A stretch of 64,000 nt of DNA from the NCBI RefSeq assembly GCF_900496995.4, contig NC_044006.1, positions 23,334,214 through 23,398,213 of the forward strand. Direction: 5' to 3'. Within the stretch, counting starts at the first letter, position 1. Each line of letters begins with the position of its first letter. Under the pieces are notes generated by a model that searched no databases, had not been told where the DNA came from, and saw only the letters and a program-made list of their open reading frames with translations. This DNA comes from Aquila chrysaetos chrysaetos (lineage: Eukaryota; Chordata; Aves; Accipitriformes; Accipitridae). Below, in pieces: positions 1-13,488 of this stretch. The translations under genes were made by a program, and so were the position numbers.

Positions 1-3000
1 TGAAAGTCAGATATAAGTCCAAAAAAACTTTGCAGTCAGACTCTTTTGTGATTTTACAGGGAGATATAAGGGATGACAGATGCTGAAATTCAGGGATCTT
101 ATTCACGACTTGAATTATTAGGCAATAAAAGACAGAGGCACTGGAAAAAAGGGGAATCAACATTTAAGAGGGATTGGGAGCTCATTGTCAGAAGCTATTT
201 TGGGAGAAAAGCTGATGAGGAGAAAGAGAGACTATGAAGGACATTTGCATATGAGAGATCCAGGGAATGATGAACTTGAGGGGAAATCTAGATACGCAGA
301 GAATCTGTGTGTTGTTTTAGTGTGGGTTCATAACTGCTTTTAGGGTTTTTTGCTCTAAGACAACCAGGAGCCTCTGTAATAGATCCTAAAGGAACATAAA
401 CATAGGATCTAAGCCTAAATTGGACCTGCTGTGGTAGTGAAAAATTATTCTAGTGGATTTCCCTGTTCCTTTTGTAAGGGGGGAAGTCGTAAGAGACCAT
501 CAGGGTAAAGCGTACCTGGGAGGTGGTGGTCTCAACAGATCCAGCAAGGTGAGGACAGGCAGCTGCCTACGAGCTGCGGGAAGAGGGATCTGAGGGACTT
601 GCGACGTTTGTGTAAGCTCAGGATGTGCTCCTATTTTGCTAAACCTGATGTTTGAGGTCGGCTGGGATCATTGTTTAGACAGAGTGAAACTAGTCTGAAG
701 TGGTACCTCAGGCAGTCGTTGGCATGCAGGTGACAGATGAACCCGTGTTTGTGGATGAGATCACCATCAACGGGGTGGCAAGTGTTTATTTTTAATGTCA
801 TATTGATGTTGGGCTGGCTTATGAGCATGCGTAACTTGTCAACATTGCAACACTATGTGGAAGTCTCCTGTAGCACCTTGAGACGCCTTTTGCCAGACAG
901 GACTGTCGTCTACTTTTGCTAATGAAGTTGCTGTGGACAGCTGGTTCTAAAGGATGTGAAGAGGTTGCCCTATCCAGTTCTGTTAAGTCAAATATTTTAA
1001 ACTCACTAGTTACAGAGGATGGAAGCTGTGATAATGGATATTTTCTGGGTTATAAAGACATCTTGTATTTCCTGAAAGCGAGCTAAGGACACTGCTCTCA
1101 ATAAAAACCAAATCAAAAAAATCAAATAAGACAGCAGTCTTCCGTTCAATAATTACCCCACGGTTTTACGAATCTTCTCTTATGCTTAGACAATGCTCCT
1201 TAGAGTTGGTAATTTTACAACTTTACAACAACCACGGAGCATGCCTTTGTGTGCGTTAGGTATACGCTGAAGGGCAGAGAATAGCCTCAAAGTGGAAGGT
1301 GTCAAGAAACGTCCAAAATCAATTAACCATTATATAGCATGTGGGAGACATTCCTTGTCTCTCTGTGAAGAGTCCTTGAGACAGCGTAGCTTTCAGACTG
1401 CCGGGAAACTGGTACGTTTCCAAGTTACCGGTGGAAATTGCTTTGAACTTAGAATAAACCTGCGCACACATACAAATTAGAAGAAAACAAAACACGTCAA
1501 ATGAAATCTTGGCCTTATCAAAGTCAAAAGGAGTTTGCTGCTGACTTCAGTGGAACAAGAATTTTATCCATAAAGAGGAAAAAAAAAAAAGATTTTTGAA
1601 CTCTCAAATTAGAGCTAAGCTGTCTGATGTAGGGTTTTTTTGTCACAGATACTTGCTTGTTTTCACATGTATTTGCAGGATCTGAAGGCCACAAAGTCTT
1701 TGTAATTGTGTGTCTGCAATCCCTGACTGCAATATGCTTGCCAAAGCACACCTGGAACACTCATGCTTTTGTAACTTTCATTTCTTGTTTTTATGGTCCA
1801 GCAGCATTGCTCAGGCCTGTTCAAATGAGTTGGTAATTAGTAACATAAATATAACTTGTCCGACTTGATTTGTTCTTCCCACACACATTCTGTGTCTGTC
1901 TGCCTCCGGCTGAACCATGAGTAGAGGGAAGAGCAGCAAGGAAGCATGCTGTGATGGAGGGGAATGCCAGGAAGGTTTTTACCCTTTTAGAATGAGCTCT
2001 CATACGTTATGGAGAGCAAAAATAACTCACGGCCATCCTCGTGAGCGTGCAGTGTCTCTGCAAGCACGCTGTCCTTGTGTGTTCCTCTGCTACACTTGCA
2101 GAGCCTGGCAAGAGTTACCATTAATTTTCATTAAACCACCTGTAAATTGGTTGCACCTTAGCATGTTGAAGGGTCCAATCCCAGGTACCTGCTGAGAGCA
2201 TGTCTAGCAAATGCCAGATTAAACACCTCACAAAAACCCACTGTATATATCTGGGATTTTTGTTGCTGGTTTTAGTTGTTTTGGTTTTATTTTTTACAAA
2301 ATTCCTGCCACAGATATAAAATTGGCCTAATAGCTAGAGTGCTCCCTGGTAAATGGGAGTTCATGCTTAACTTCTCCGACCTGGAGAGCCACACTGCCTC
2401 TTGCCTTCCTGCCAAGTCCCCTGTGCTGTGGTGTTATTCACTCACTGCGTGGAACCATCCAAACCTCCCTGCCTCTCCCCATCCAGTGGAAACTGTGCTG
2501 CAGCGACAAAAATGTGACCTTCACTTGCCTAGAAAAGGGGAGAGGACTACAGGAGAGCATGGGAGTCTGTAGCCAGCTGTGAGGTCACTGAGAAAAGGGT
2601 TGGAGTTGTGGTCTCGGCTGTTAGACCGTGAGTTTTTGTTTGCCATATTGGCAGTCTGAGCTCCAGAGAGGAGAGGGAATTCAGATAACTTTGTGCTCAA
2701 CATGCAGGTTTCCATGCCCTTCAGCAACTACGCACTCCCCATGCACGGTGCGGGTATTTCAGTCTCTGCTTGGGATTCCTCTTTGGTGGCTGACACCTAA
2801 AATGTAATCGTTATAGCCTCTGCTTTATAGGTTCCAAATGCTTTATTGGGTCTGGCCCTTCATTATGCAAAGGTAGGGTTACATTACTTTGTAAGGGTAA
2901 GAAGTGTGCAGGCCTGCAGAAGCGACGGATCTGTTTGATCTGTCGTGGGAAGTGATGGATTCGTTTGTTATACCTCCTCTGGGCACTGCCAGCTTAATGT

Positions 3001-6000
3001 ATATGCTTGGAGAGGGACTTATAGTGAAAGAAATATTTTTATTTAGTAAGTTTGAACACAATCAATGGATCTGTGGGGTTTATTTCATATAGATGCTCAC
3101 CTGAACGAGTCTGTGTTTGCAGTGTATTCTTGGCTATCGTGCTCCTCTGTTAAGAAGGAATGGCTGCATATTTCTGGCCATGTCATCATGAGTTGTGAAT
3201 GACAAACCAAGTGGTGTGTTTTATTTGATTGCTGCTGTGCTTGTGAATAGCTCAGTGCTGACAGCCTGGGAGGATAAGTACCATTAAATGCCTTGCAAGA
3301 GGTATAAGATGGGCTGCAGAGCTGGAAGGTTTTCTTCTCCAGCCCAGGCATTGTGCCTCATTTCTGAAGTTACTGTCCCATTGCCTTATTTGCTGGGCTG
3401 TCATGTCAGCTATAGCAATGTTTTTGACACCACTATATTTTGTGACATTTGTTCCTTAAAAAATGGGAATAAGGTCACACTAAGCAGCGGTGAATAGCCA
3501 TCAACTTTCAATCACTAGTAGCTGGGGTGGCATTTGAAGCAGCAGCTCTGAGTGGGGACGAAAGGCTCTGTGTCCTACTGATGGTGCCTTCAGCCAGTCA
3601 CAGGTGGAAGCAGGAATGAGAAGTCTGAGATGCACATTTAAAATTGCAGGGACAGCACTTACTATGAAGACATTATTTGAAATAGCGTCTAGATGGCAAT
3701 AGGAGTGTGCTTAATACTTCGATTTTTTTTATTCTGAAAACTTAATTTTTTAAAATATATTTCATGTCCTACATAGGGTCCCAGTTAGTGCACAGAAAAA
3801 AATATGTTGCTGGTTGGTTTTACTGCTGTGTTAGATGAAGATGCAACTCCCATTCACAGAAAAGCCTCCAGCTGGGGATAAGTGGTTCTTTATTCACAGC
3901 ATGTGTCGATATTTGGGTGATGCTAATGTTGGACCTACAGGTATCTAGTGGTTCTGATAAACCAGCCCACAGCAGCTCCCATGTTACCTGTGAGGCTGCT
4001 TTCAGCCAGTGTCGGTAAAGTTGAGCGAGAACTTGAGCTAACTAATCCTGCAAAGGTAATTAGCTTAATTGTATTAAATTTTGAGGAAAAAGTAAGGGAG
4101 CATCACTTTATGAGGTTAAAATATGTGTGTTTGGGAAAGACAAAAAGCCAGTTTGTGAGAAACAAGCTAGGCATTTCATAAATGCTCTATCTGTGTATAG
4201 AGACACGGTGATGGCTTGTAGAAAAGCAGCTGTTGAGCGTGGAAATGTTAAACATCTCCAGTGGTTGTTTATTTGAGAAGATAACACTTGAAGGTACAGC
4301 TGAATATGCTCCTGAGGCCTTTCTTCAACTGAAAAAAAGTTTCATATAAAAAGATCCTTATTTTTACCCAATCAATATTTTGCATTATTTCCCAGTTTAC
4401 TTCACAGACATCAAGCTTACAGTTTACTGGAAACCTCACCAAAGCAGGAGAATTTCTTTCTCTTCAAAATGGTGAGAGAGTAGTTCACTACTTAGGTCAT
4501 TTAACTTGGTCATAAATTACAAAATGTGAGTTATGACTAATCAGAGAAAGCAGTTCAGTATTATGAACTAAGAAAAGTAATCGTCCCTTAAGTTTCCATG
4601 CTTTTGTGAAACTTGAATTGCAAAAATAACTTCTTAGACCAAGAATGTTTTATAATATATCTTTTCCTGCACTCACCTTTAGCAGCACCGTAATACCTGA
4701 ACAACTATCCTAAATTTTAGGAAATACTGATCTTTACATATCAATTATGGTACTCCTTATGGCTCATCCTTGTTTAATAGAATTGAAGGAAGGAAAGCTG
4801 CTGGATGGGTATTGGCTTCACAAAGAAAAGTAATTTTGAAATTCTTGTTAAATTGCAGTAAGTGTAAAACTAAACTGAGATTTAATTACATTTTTAATTA
4901 AAGGAATAGCTATTGATTATGTCATTGAATATGTGTTGTAGCCAGCCCTAACAAATAGCAATACTACAAGAGATCATTAAACTAGTTGTTAAAATTCCAA
5001 GTGAATGAGAACTAGAACTGGTGTGGATAAAAGGCACAGCAATGCTGGATAGAAGAAAAAAATAACAAACTAAGTGAAAAATACATTAATTTATAAAATT
5101 TTGGTTACTGATGGTTTTATGTCCTGTCATAATTTATCTATGGAACAAAACAAAGACAAAACGGGAACAATTTTTAAATAAGAAACTTGGGCAAAGTTTT
5201 ATCTTGGGTCTTGAAAGCGAACAGTGATTCAGACAATATTTCTCATGAACTTTATGTGAAGCAGGATGTAATCTGTCATATGCGAGAGATCTTCTGATCA
5301 CTCAGGTAGCAATCAGATCCACTACGCAGCCTGACAGAAAGGGCAAATAAATGCTAGCGGTCAGAGCAGCAGCAGCATGGGAGTACTGACAAAAAAAAAC
5401 GTAGGCAGCTGCGGTCGAGGACAGGGCACTGGCAGCTGACCCGATATTCAACCTACAGCTCTCCTGCTACCACAGCGTCGATCCTCTCCCAGGCCCGTGG
5501 TGTGGATGCCTGGTGGTAGACAGAAAGCAGTCTTCTGGACACCAGTGATGGAGAGCGGGGTGGGGAAACCCAAGCTGCCTGTGTAAATCTGTACAGCCAC
5601 GTTTTGTCTGTGCAAGTTCTCCATTTGTGTGTGCAGGTGGCACTGCCAGCTGGATGGGTCTGTTCTTCATCAACACCCCTTGGCTTGTGTGAAACTGTTA
5701 GCTGATGCTCTAGAGAAAATGTCTCCTAAATTCATTTTAGACTTCATTGAAACAGTCTGCAGGCTGCTCATGATGTTAAAGGCCTGATCCTCTCCCTCCT
5801 TGTGGTACCACTTTTACTGCTGAAAGGATCTTATTGAAGCATTTTATTAGATAGGGGAGTAGCCCCTATGGATAGGTAGTGCAGAAGCCCCATTGCTTGT
5901 GGCCGAAAGCTGCTGTGAACAGTGAAGTATAATAGGGAGATGGGGGAGATGATCTCATGGGTCTTTCTGTTCCTGTCCGTTACGATTTCTGTGCATATAA

Positions 6001-7980
6001 AGCCGTTTTAATCCTTTCCATTCAATTGCATTGTATCCACAGAGATGTATTCTTAATAATGACACAAGGCATGCTGCAACACAGGCAAGCTCATAGTCAG
6101 ACCCTATGACTCAGTTGGCTGAAGTTATTGTTTGAAATAATAGAGCATTTTAGAATTAAAACTTATTGTTGCTACCAGATTTTGTATTGAGCATATTTTG
6201 AATGTTCTTTCTACGTATAATGCACAAAGGCTAATTCGTTAAAAGACTATGAGGGTTGTACAGATGTCAGTATCCAAGAGTTAGGCTGTATTAGAATTTG
6301 AGATCTGTAACCTTTATTTGACCTTGTAGTTTTATGGAGCATGACCCAGTCCTAATGACCTTCCTCCCCCCATGACCTCTGGCTCTTTGAAGCATGCAGG
6401 ATGAACAAGGGGCACGAATGTGGCAAGTGCAGAGGACGTGGCAGCAGCTTATGGGGAAGTATTGGGTAGAGGCATGAGCACTCTTTAGGAAGAGAAAGCA
6501 CTGTCTTGTGCTGAAAGCACTTTTCTCTCTGTATTGCAACTGTATTGCTACTGTTACGTGTGGTGGTGTTCTCACTTTCAGAACCCAGATTAAAAAGTGT
6601 CTTCTGTGCCTAATGCGTGAATGGATTACTGAAATATAAACTGAAAGGGTCAGATACAAACCTCAAGAGAGTGAAAAGGTTTAATGACCTGTAATCAGGA
6701 TTTACCAATGATTTGTACTTGGGTAATGCAATCACTAGTTTTTTTCCAACACATGGGACACATTTTAGTTTACTTCAGACAAGTCCCTGTTCCCTGTTAC
6801 TGCTTAACTACAGGATGTTGTGATTATAGATGTAGAGACACTGCTGTTGCAGAATTGCTGATAAATTATGGTGGGATGGCAGCTGTAAATACAGTTTTGC
6901 TTGTGATTTAAGAGGGAGATGTGAAGGCATATCACCCAGATGCTTATCCGTGGTAAATAGGGCCAGCCACAGCATGCTAAAGCTTAAAAGTCCTCGCCAG
7001 ATTTTGGGATTAGAAGTCATCGTTTCAAGCATTAACTCCTCCAGTATCAAAATAATCGGCTGCTCTGGTCCTCCGCTTTTCCTTTCTCTTTGGCCGAGAT
7101 TTATTTACCTTTGCAAGCAGGAACTGACACGCAAGCCTTCTTTTCAGTAATTTTTTGAGCTACAAGAGCTTCTTCAGCAAGTTGCCAAGTATTCAGTGTC
7201 TGATTGTGCTACACTGCTGTGCAACTTCATGTCATGTCCCCCGTGACCTTCCCATCCACCTGCTTAACTGGTCAGGAAATGTGCAGCCGCTTGGAGCTGC
7301 GTAGTTATACTACTTAAGGCTGGAGAAACAATAAACCAGTCATTACGGATTAGTGTGATAAAACACACCAGCAGCAAAATCAGCTATAATCAGGATTCAC
7401 TTGACACAAAAGGGCATATATCTTTGGTCACTCAGTCCCCTGCTCTGTAGGTGACAGTCCTGTGCAGGTAATATTCCTAATGACTGATGAGGGGCAAGAA
7501 AAATTTCAATATGCAACTGCTACCATTGCAGTGATTTTAACCTGGCTCCTCTCAGAGAAACCCCACGTGTCCTGATCTGAAGGCTGATACAAGCTTCGTT
7601 ATTTTTTCCCTGAAGTGAGAAATGAAAGTGACTGCTTCCCCAAGATCTCCCTGGAATTCAGACTAAATGGGGCTTGTATATGTATTGGTACTAAGGGTGA
7701 AATCAGGATTGGCAGACTGTGGTGTGTGAATTCGCACACATACAGGGACTCGGAACAAGAGTGAATCTCGTTAATTAAGCCAAGACATTTTAGATGGTCT
7801 GTGCCTAAAATTGAGTCCTGTTCAGTAAAAGGCACTTTCTCTTGGGTCTCTTTAGTGTCACATTCCATTTACAATTGTAATAAATGCTATAACTTGTTTC
7901 CCTCTCCCCTATCCCACAAAAAATGACAGAGAGGAATTTCTTGCTAAGCCTTTGATAACAGTTCTTTCTTTTTGTTCCAG
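1..7980 (+). other. ULK4 intron (3' portion), no exon recognised
   Basis: This stretch lies upstream of the ULK4 exon at 7981 and is read as intron. I looked for open frames flanked by a plausible AG acceptor and GT donor on the plus strand and found none convincing; open frames are short and lack coding character. The plus strand is rich in G and T, as expected for the sense strand of a transcribed gene: positions 2581-2640 contain 22 G and 20 T against 7 C and 11 A. An AT-rich patch with TAATTA-like words lies at about 4860-5180. A further small ULK4 exon could have been missed, since single exons of this gene carry no strong motif. Confidence 0.6.
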
Positions 7981-8069
7981 ATAACTTCAAACAAGAAGCA
8001 CTCGGAGAGCCTGAAGAATGATGGCGATGCTCTTATCCAAACTCTAGAGAGCCTGGCCCAAACTGCCAG
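7981..8069 (+). CDS. ULK4: ULK4 penultimate coding exon (partial gene)
   Basis: An 89-bp exon with a strong pyrimidine tract and acceptor (ttttgttccag) ending at 7980 and a consensus donor (ccag|gtgagt) at 8070. Only the frame starting at 7981 is open; the other two hit TAA or TGA. It encodes 29 residues beginning ITSNKKHSES and ending in AQTA, plus two bases (AG) that join the next exon as serine. The peptide is hydrophilic and then helical, fitting the C-terminal armadillo/HEAT-like region of ULK4, a catalytically inactive member of the ULK family linked to ciliogenesis and neuronal development. The gene name rests mainly on position: ULK4 is the tail-to-tail neighbour of CTNNB1 in amniotes. 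The kinase-like domain lies outside the window. Confidence 0.72.
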
Positions 8070-11063
8070 GTGAGTTCCCTCAGGCTTCCAAGAATTTCCA
8101 GGGCTGAGAGCACTCATCTCCTCTTTTGTCTGCAATGGTCTTCTCCTGTAATCGCCTTCTGTGCAGTATAAGCTTCTCAGGTTTCTGTCCCTGGCCCCCC
8201 TCCCCACTGCTCTCCTCCAAACTCCTCTCATTCAGAGCTTGCTGGAGTTCCTGCCGCGTCATCGTCATGCTTTGATCCCCAGCTGTGGCGAGCCGCAGTG
8301 TGCTGCACAGTCTGGCTCAATGTCTGTGCAAGTGTCAGTTTTGGTTGGTTGTTTTTTTGTTTTGTTTTCTTTTTTTAATATATTATTTTATTCCAAACAC
8401 TTGGTCTGTATAACTGGATACTGGTCAGTGGTTCTTGGCAGAGTGGGCTAGATGCACAGTGTGATGTTTGTGCCCTGTTTTAAAGTAGTTGTGTTTGGTG
8501 CACTTTGCAAGCTGATTACTTTCAAATGCACAACCGAAGAACAGAACTGCTTTTGTTTGAGAATACCTGTGGCTTCTCTGAGAAGGCGTGACACTTAGGG
8601 GAATGCCATGGCCTCCTCTGTGAAAGCAGAGGTGCTAGTCCCAACAAGTTGGCCAAACCTCAGCTCACCTCCCATAGGCTTTCCCTCATCTAATCCCCCT
8701 TGGATGTATGAATGAATGAATGACTGTTCTCTGCCCCTCAAAACAATTCTTACACTCCTGCCATGGGCTGCTAGGCTGCATTTCATTCCTGGCTGAACTA
8801 AAATTCAGAGAAATTGTAGTTTATAGATCAGTTTTTGAAACACTAAGATAATCTTTTCGGTGTTCTTTGTGCTCCCAAATATGCGTCAGCTGTTTAGGAA
8901 AATTGGCTCCTCGGTATTATGGCAGGGTGAACCCTGTGTTGGAAGGAAGGGGGGATGTGGGCAGATGTGGAGAGGAAATTTTGGGACATGGTGTGTGCAA
9001 GGAGATGCACATCGAGGACTAACCAAACCTGTCAAGAACAGTCTGCATCCCTCTGGCATACTCAGCTGCTGACTCACAGGTTTTTGTATGACACATTATC
9101 AAAAAGTAGAACATCAGCTCTCCCCAAGGGAGACACTGGCATCACCACTGAAGATGATAGTGAGGAAGGACAGGGTTTTCTTCTTTTAGAACTAGTTTTC
9201 ACACTATTTTGTAGCACTTCAGCATTAGATGCATTAGACAGCCCAGTCGCTTCCTCTAATTGTTATCTATACATTTCTGTGCTCAGAAAACCACATAACA
9301 CAGAGCCCCAAATAAACAGCACTTGCTCTTAGTTGACACCAGATGCTCAGCAGACCAAATTCTAGCTGATGCCAGTGACAAGTGTTTTGATACATTAGGG
9401 TAAGCCAAGTTCCTCTGCTGTGCCGAGTTCTCGCACTGCAGCAGCAACAGGGGAGCCCCTGAGAGCTCACGGGTTGCATTTCCCCTCCTCCCTATCTTTA
9501 GGGAACACATGTCCATATCCATTTGCTTCCAGAGGAAACTGAGAGGGATTCAGCCTGCATCTTGGGGCTGTAATGGACTCGGACATGGATAAATTGGCAA
9601 CAGGCAGCCAGGAGAAGCCTAGCAAGCTTTATCAGGTTTAGCTGAATGGCCATTTTGTTCACGGAGGTTATGGATATTCTGCCATCTCCCCAGACTCCCT
9701 TATGCGGCATCTTTCCCAGAATATGCCTTGTGACCTAATAAACTTGGTCTCCTCACCTGTGCTTTGAACCTGGTTAAGAAGCTTCTCTGTGTCTTATGCA
9801 GAACTGGAAACCTTTTAGAAAAGGCCACAACTGAGATCCTGGAGCTAAGCCATCGTCTGAGTAGTCTAAACTCCCAGGCCCTTCCACCCACATATTATCG
9901 CTGGGTTGAAGTGATAGAGCAGTGGTTTTGCTTTGCTCAGTTTTTACAGACAGGTTTCTCATCTTTTGCTCTGCCTGCGTGGCAGGAGGAAGATACCAGC
10001 CAAGCAGCGATGTGCCAAGAGAGGGGCACTGCTTGGACTGCAAGCTGCTTTCAATGCTCTCCGGCTGCCATGTAGCAGCCATGGATTGCCAGACTCAATC
10101 TCTGTGATACATCCTCAGCTAGTCAGAGCAGGCAGTTGTAAGAGTGAGTGACATGTAACCAACCCATTCTGCTTAGTAGCTATGTGGAATCAAATCTATG
10201 CTTTAAAATGTGGGATCATAGCCATTTATTTTTCAGTGAAGACAGTTGCCAAGATGAATTTGTTTCAGATAACTAAATTTTCTGGTTTAAACTGCTGCTG
10301 ATTAAGACATTGGCTTACCTAGTGTGGACTGATCATTTGGATTTCCTGGCTAGCTCTGCATTCCCCAAAGCATGGACTGTCGGTAGGTGTTCGTCATTAG
10401 CAGCAACAGAGGAAGTTGCAGATTCATCTGCTAGTGTCCTTTCTAAGCTAAAGGTAAGGGATGGTAGTCTATATAAAAGTAAAAAGACTTGTTTCTGTGG
10501 ACTAGCAGCAATGTATTAGAGCCTCTGTTCCAATGCTAGAAAAAAAACATGTGTTTCCAGGAGAAATTAGGCAAAATACATATAATAAAAACTTAGGTGA
10601 GGAAGCAAAGGGCCCCACTATGCAATCTCAAACCTGCAGAGCTCTGTGTGGTGGGGCAGTTGGTCCTCCTTGCAGGAGGTGGACAACACCTTGAGTAGAA
10701 CTGCCTCCCTGCGTGGAGCAAGCGCTGGAGTGAGAGGGCTGTGTGTGTGAAAACGCATCTTTCTGTCAAGCTAGAAGTGTGTGAGTGTAGATTCATGGGG
10801 GGCATGATAAATTATATCTTCTTTTTACAGAAGAGATTGAGTGAGGCAGCAGTTAACTGTGAATTTGAGCTGAAATTCATTTTTACACAAAATGTTCTAC
10901 AGGGCAGACTCACTAGTTGCATGTTACTGCTTAACAGAAAAGTGGGGTATACAGTGCAGTTAACGGCTATTGAGGATTTTCCAGCATAAAGGCAAATGCA
11001 GAATTTGAACAAAAAGTTTTCCCCTGAGCCTGTCTAATACATGTTACTGTTTTTAATTCCTAG
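8070..11063 (+). other. ULK4 last intron
   Basis: A 2994-bp intron bounded by GTGAGT at 8070 and a TTAATTCCTAG acceptor ending at 11063. It contains a four-unit ATGA microsatellite at 8708-8723 and T-rich runs around 8349-8375. No RNA gene, exon or clear transposon was recognised. Confidence 0.7.
8708..8723 (+). repeat. (ATGA)4 microsatellite
   Basis: Four perfect tetranucleotide units inside the last ULK4 intron. Confidence 0.85.
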
Positions 11064-11148
11064 CTCTCACGCTGATGTTGCTGTTGCTTCCTTGGCATTT
11101 GAAATTCTGAGAATGGTGGGACATGAGAACATCAAGACTACCAAGTGA
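11064..11148 (+). CDS. ULK4: ULK4 terminal coding exon with stop codon
   Basis: The exon follows a pyrimidine-rich acceptor ending TAG at 11061-11063. The first base completes a serine codon split from the previous exon (AG|C), and 27 further codons lead to TGA at 11146-11148. The end of the protein reads SHADVAVASLAFEILR and then a short polar tail ending KTTK. The heptad-like alternation of Ala, Val, Leu and Ile fits a last armadillo/HEAT-type helix. The phase match between the two exons is the strongest evidence that they belong to the same transcript. The exact stop and tail would need a transcript to confirm. Confidence 0.72.
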
Positions 11149-11475
11149 ACTGTTTTTGACCAGCCTACCACAACGCGCACGTTGTGTACGCTGCTCAGCA
11201 CCGCAGTCCCGCAGGAACATCTTCAAACCAGCAGAGCAGACGTAACTAATTTAGCAAGCAGAGCTGTAGCCATGTATGGGCATACGTGTGGAATTTGGGA
11301 GGCTTCAAGAAGGGAAGGAAACTGGTTTTGGGGTGTTGGTTGTTTTTTGTAAACCCCTGTAAGGATGAATTCTTGGTTACTCCTTTACCTTGCTGGCATT
11401 ACGTGATGTAGCTGAAGTATTTGACAGCAAATTTGAAAAGTGTAACTTAAATAAATAGTATAGTTATTTCACAGT
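11149..11475 (+). other. ULK4: ULK4 3' untranslated region
   Basis: Non-coding sequence after the TGA, ending about 20-25 nt beyond a canonical AATAAA. The 3' end is inferred from that signal and a following GT-rich stretch (aaagtgtttc, about 11487), so it is approximate. At roughly 330 nt this is a short UTR. Confidence 0.6.
11450..11455 (+). terminator. ULK4 polyadenylation signal AATAAA
   Basis: Canonical hexamer about 300 nt after the ULK4 stop codon, the first AATAAA on the plus strand after the stop. A GT-rich element follows within about 35 nt. Confidence 0.65.
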
Positions 11476-13179
11476 ATAGACATAAAGTGTTTCACTATTT
11501 TAAGCTGCTGTTGATAAATGAACATTTCTTTTTGGACCAGGTGAATGCCCTGGCTGTTTATCTTAAGGGGTCACCTCATGCCTATGACTGGCACTAGACA
11601 AGACCTTTTTATCAAGACACTATTCATCACCTCTCGCAACCAGAACCAATCCCTGCGATCAGAGAGGCTGTGTGTATATGTGGCATGTAGAGATGATAGA
11701 TTTTACCAGGTTTTTACCCAGTAGCATGGGCTTTTGTTGTGAGACTGCGAGCCCCTCTGTTGCCTAGCACTGTAGAGCTTAAACTGCACTGGTGGAGTGT
11801 CCTTCTCAGCTGCCAAGGCTCATGGCTGGAGCTCCTCTTTGAAAATAGGTGAGACAACGAGCCTGGCAGTTTGTCATCTGTCCCCAGTAAAAGTCGATAC
11901 TCTAGGAAGGGTGCTCTGTAAAGAATTATATTATTCTTCTCCCCACATGCCCTGAGCAAGCATAGCATGGCTAAGTCTGGTACTCCAACCATTTCTTCCA
12001 TAATGTTCATCTTTCAAAGCAGCCACTGCAAGTTCCTGTCGCACCTGCTGAACACACACAGGTGCCTGCCTTACTGAGAACTGCAGCTACAAGACTGCTC
12101 TTGGACAGCCCAGTCCTCCAGGGTAGGTGGAGGCAAGCAGCCACCCCTAGGTAAAAAAATGATTTCACCTTGTAAGTTTTACAGGAATTGTTTTCTTACA
12201 TTACTTTAAATATCATTATCTATTTTTCATAAGCTTAACAGCTGGAATTAGAGCTGGAGTTACTAGAAATGGGGAATAGCTCAGTGGGGGCTATTACTTG
12301 GTAGTATTTTATAGTAATGGTCTTCTAGCATGAGTGTGGGTGAGAAGAACAAGGCTGAATTACTGGGTGAGACTTGCCCCTCTGCTGCTGTAGTGCCTTT
12401 GCTCTGCAAGCAAAAGGGGGGGCAGTCCATTCTGTAGTTTTGTTCAGCTCTCATCATCTTGGGACCCTAACTTGAGCTGTGATCCTTTGCAGCCAAGACC
12501 CCCCCTGATCTTCTGCTGGCAAACTGCTGCACTGAAGAAGTGGTGCCTGGGAGCGTTTGCACTGAGCAGAGGCTGCTGACAGCTGCACTGTGCAGATGTG
12601 CACAAACTGCTGGCTAATTCACAGACTAAGAACCCCTTTCCCTGCTTCCACCCACAAGGGTGCTGCCTCCAGAGAAGTCAGTCACACACAGCTCCTATCT
12701 TTCTACCTCACACAGTACCTGAAGACTGAGGACACCTGCAACTGGGTTTCAGCTACTGAACCAGCTCACAGTTTGAGCAAAGGCTCTTCATCTGACCCTA
12801 GTGACAGCATACATCTGAAGTGAGCTGAAGTGATATGCTGTTATCACTTTTTGAAGCCCAGAAGTGAGCACATGGCTGGCAGGCCAGGCCCAAAGGGTAG
12901 TTACCTCACCACTGGCTAGACCTGCCCCATGCTGAGGAAGGGGCCAAAGCAAAGCAGCAGCAGGGCAAGGGGAAGAATGCCCTCTCAGAGGACCCCAGTA
13001 GGAAAACTTTGTCATTGGAGCTGAGGCTCTCTGAACAGTAATTGCTCCTTACCAGGATGAAAGAGCAACGGTTCTGGCTTCCTCCTCCGGTGTACTGAAG
13101 GTGGTGTGCAAGTCCAGAACAAGTTTCAGAGAACTTGTTAACAGACAAATACACTTTCTTATCTGAAATAATTTGACAC
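11476..13179. other. Gap between the converging ULK4 and CTNNB1 3' ends
   Basis: About 1.7 kb between the inferred cleavage sites of two converging genes. I see no gene, RNA or transposon in it. It is moderately GC-rich, with T-poor, C-rich plus-strand sequence in 12590-12800, and it marks the change from G/T-rich (ULK4 sense) to A/C-rich (CTNNB1 antisense) composition on the plus strand. Open frames here are short and not recognisable. Confidence 0.6.
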
Positions 13180-13199
13180 AGAGTGAATTAAAAGTTTAC

Positions 13200-13205
13200 T
13201 TTAAT
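13200..13205 (-). terminator. CTNNB1 distal polyadenylation signal (ATTAAA)
   Basis: The minus strand reads AATTAAAGTAAAC here, followed by GT-rich sequence (CTCTGTGTC and GTGTATTTGTC) suited to cleavage near 13180-13187. The human distal UTR end, as I recall it, has ATTAAA at the same place. Confidence 0.65.
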
Positions 13206-13482
13206 TTTGAACCATTTTATAACTGCATTTTTCTCATGAAGCATCTGTATCACAGCAGGCTACAATAACTTTGGGATAAAAGGCAACTGGTAAACTGTCC
13301 AATACAAGGTTCCAAATAAACAGTTCTTACTGGCCCCTACCCAGACATATCCCAGATAAAGTTTTTGATCAAAAACATGAAATAGATCCACCTGCTTATT
13401 TTAAGCATATTAAAAAGGAAACTAATTGGACCATTTCTATTTGTCTAGTTTTTTTATACAAAAAGGCTACACAATGTTACAC

Positions 13483-13488
13483 TTTATT
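13483..13488 (-). terminator. CTNNB1 proximal polyadenylation signal (AATAAA)
   Basis: Canonical AATAAA on the minus strand within a conserved block (CTGAATAAAGTGTAACA), about 760 nt after the stop codon. Use of this site would shorten the 3' UTR by about 280 nt and drop the GATCAAAAAC-containing block. Confidence 0.65.

Noticed and set aside
4021..4056. Possible ULK4 exon ending GCAAAG|GTAATT
   Set aside because: The donor is weak, no good acceptor precedes it, and the reading frame shows no kinship to ULK4-like sequence.
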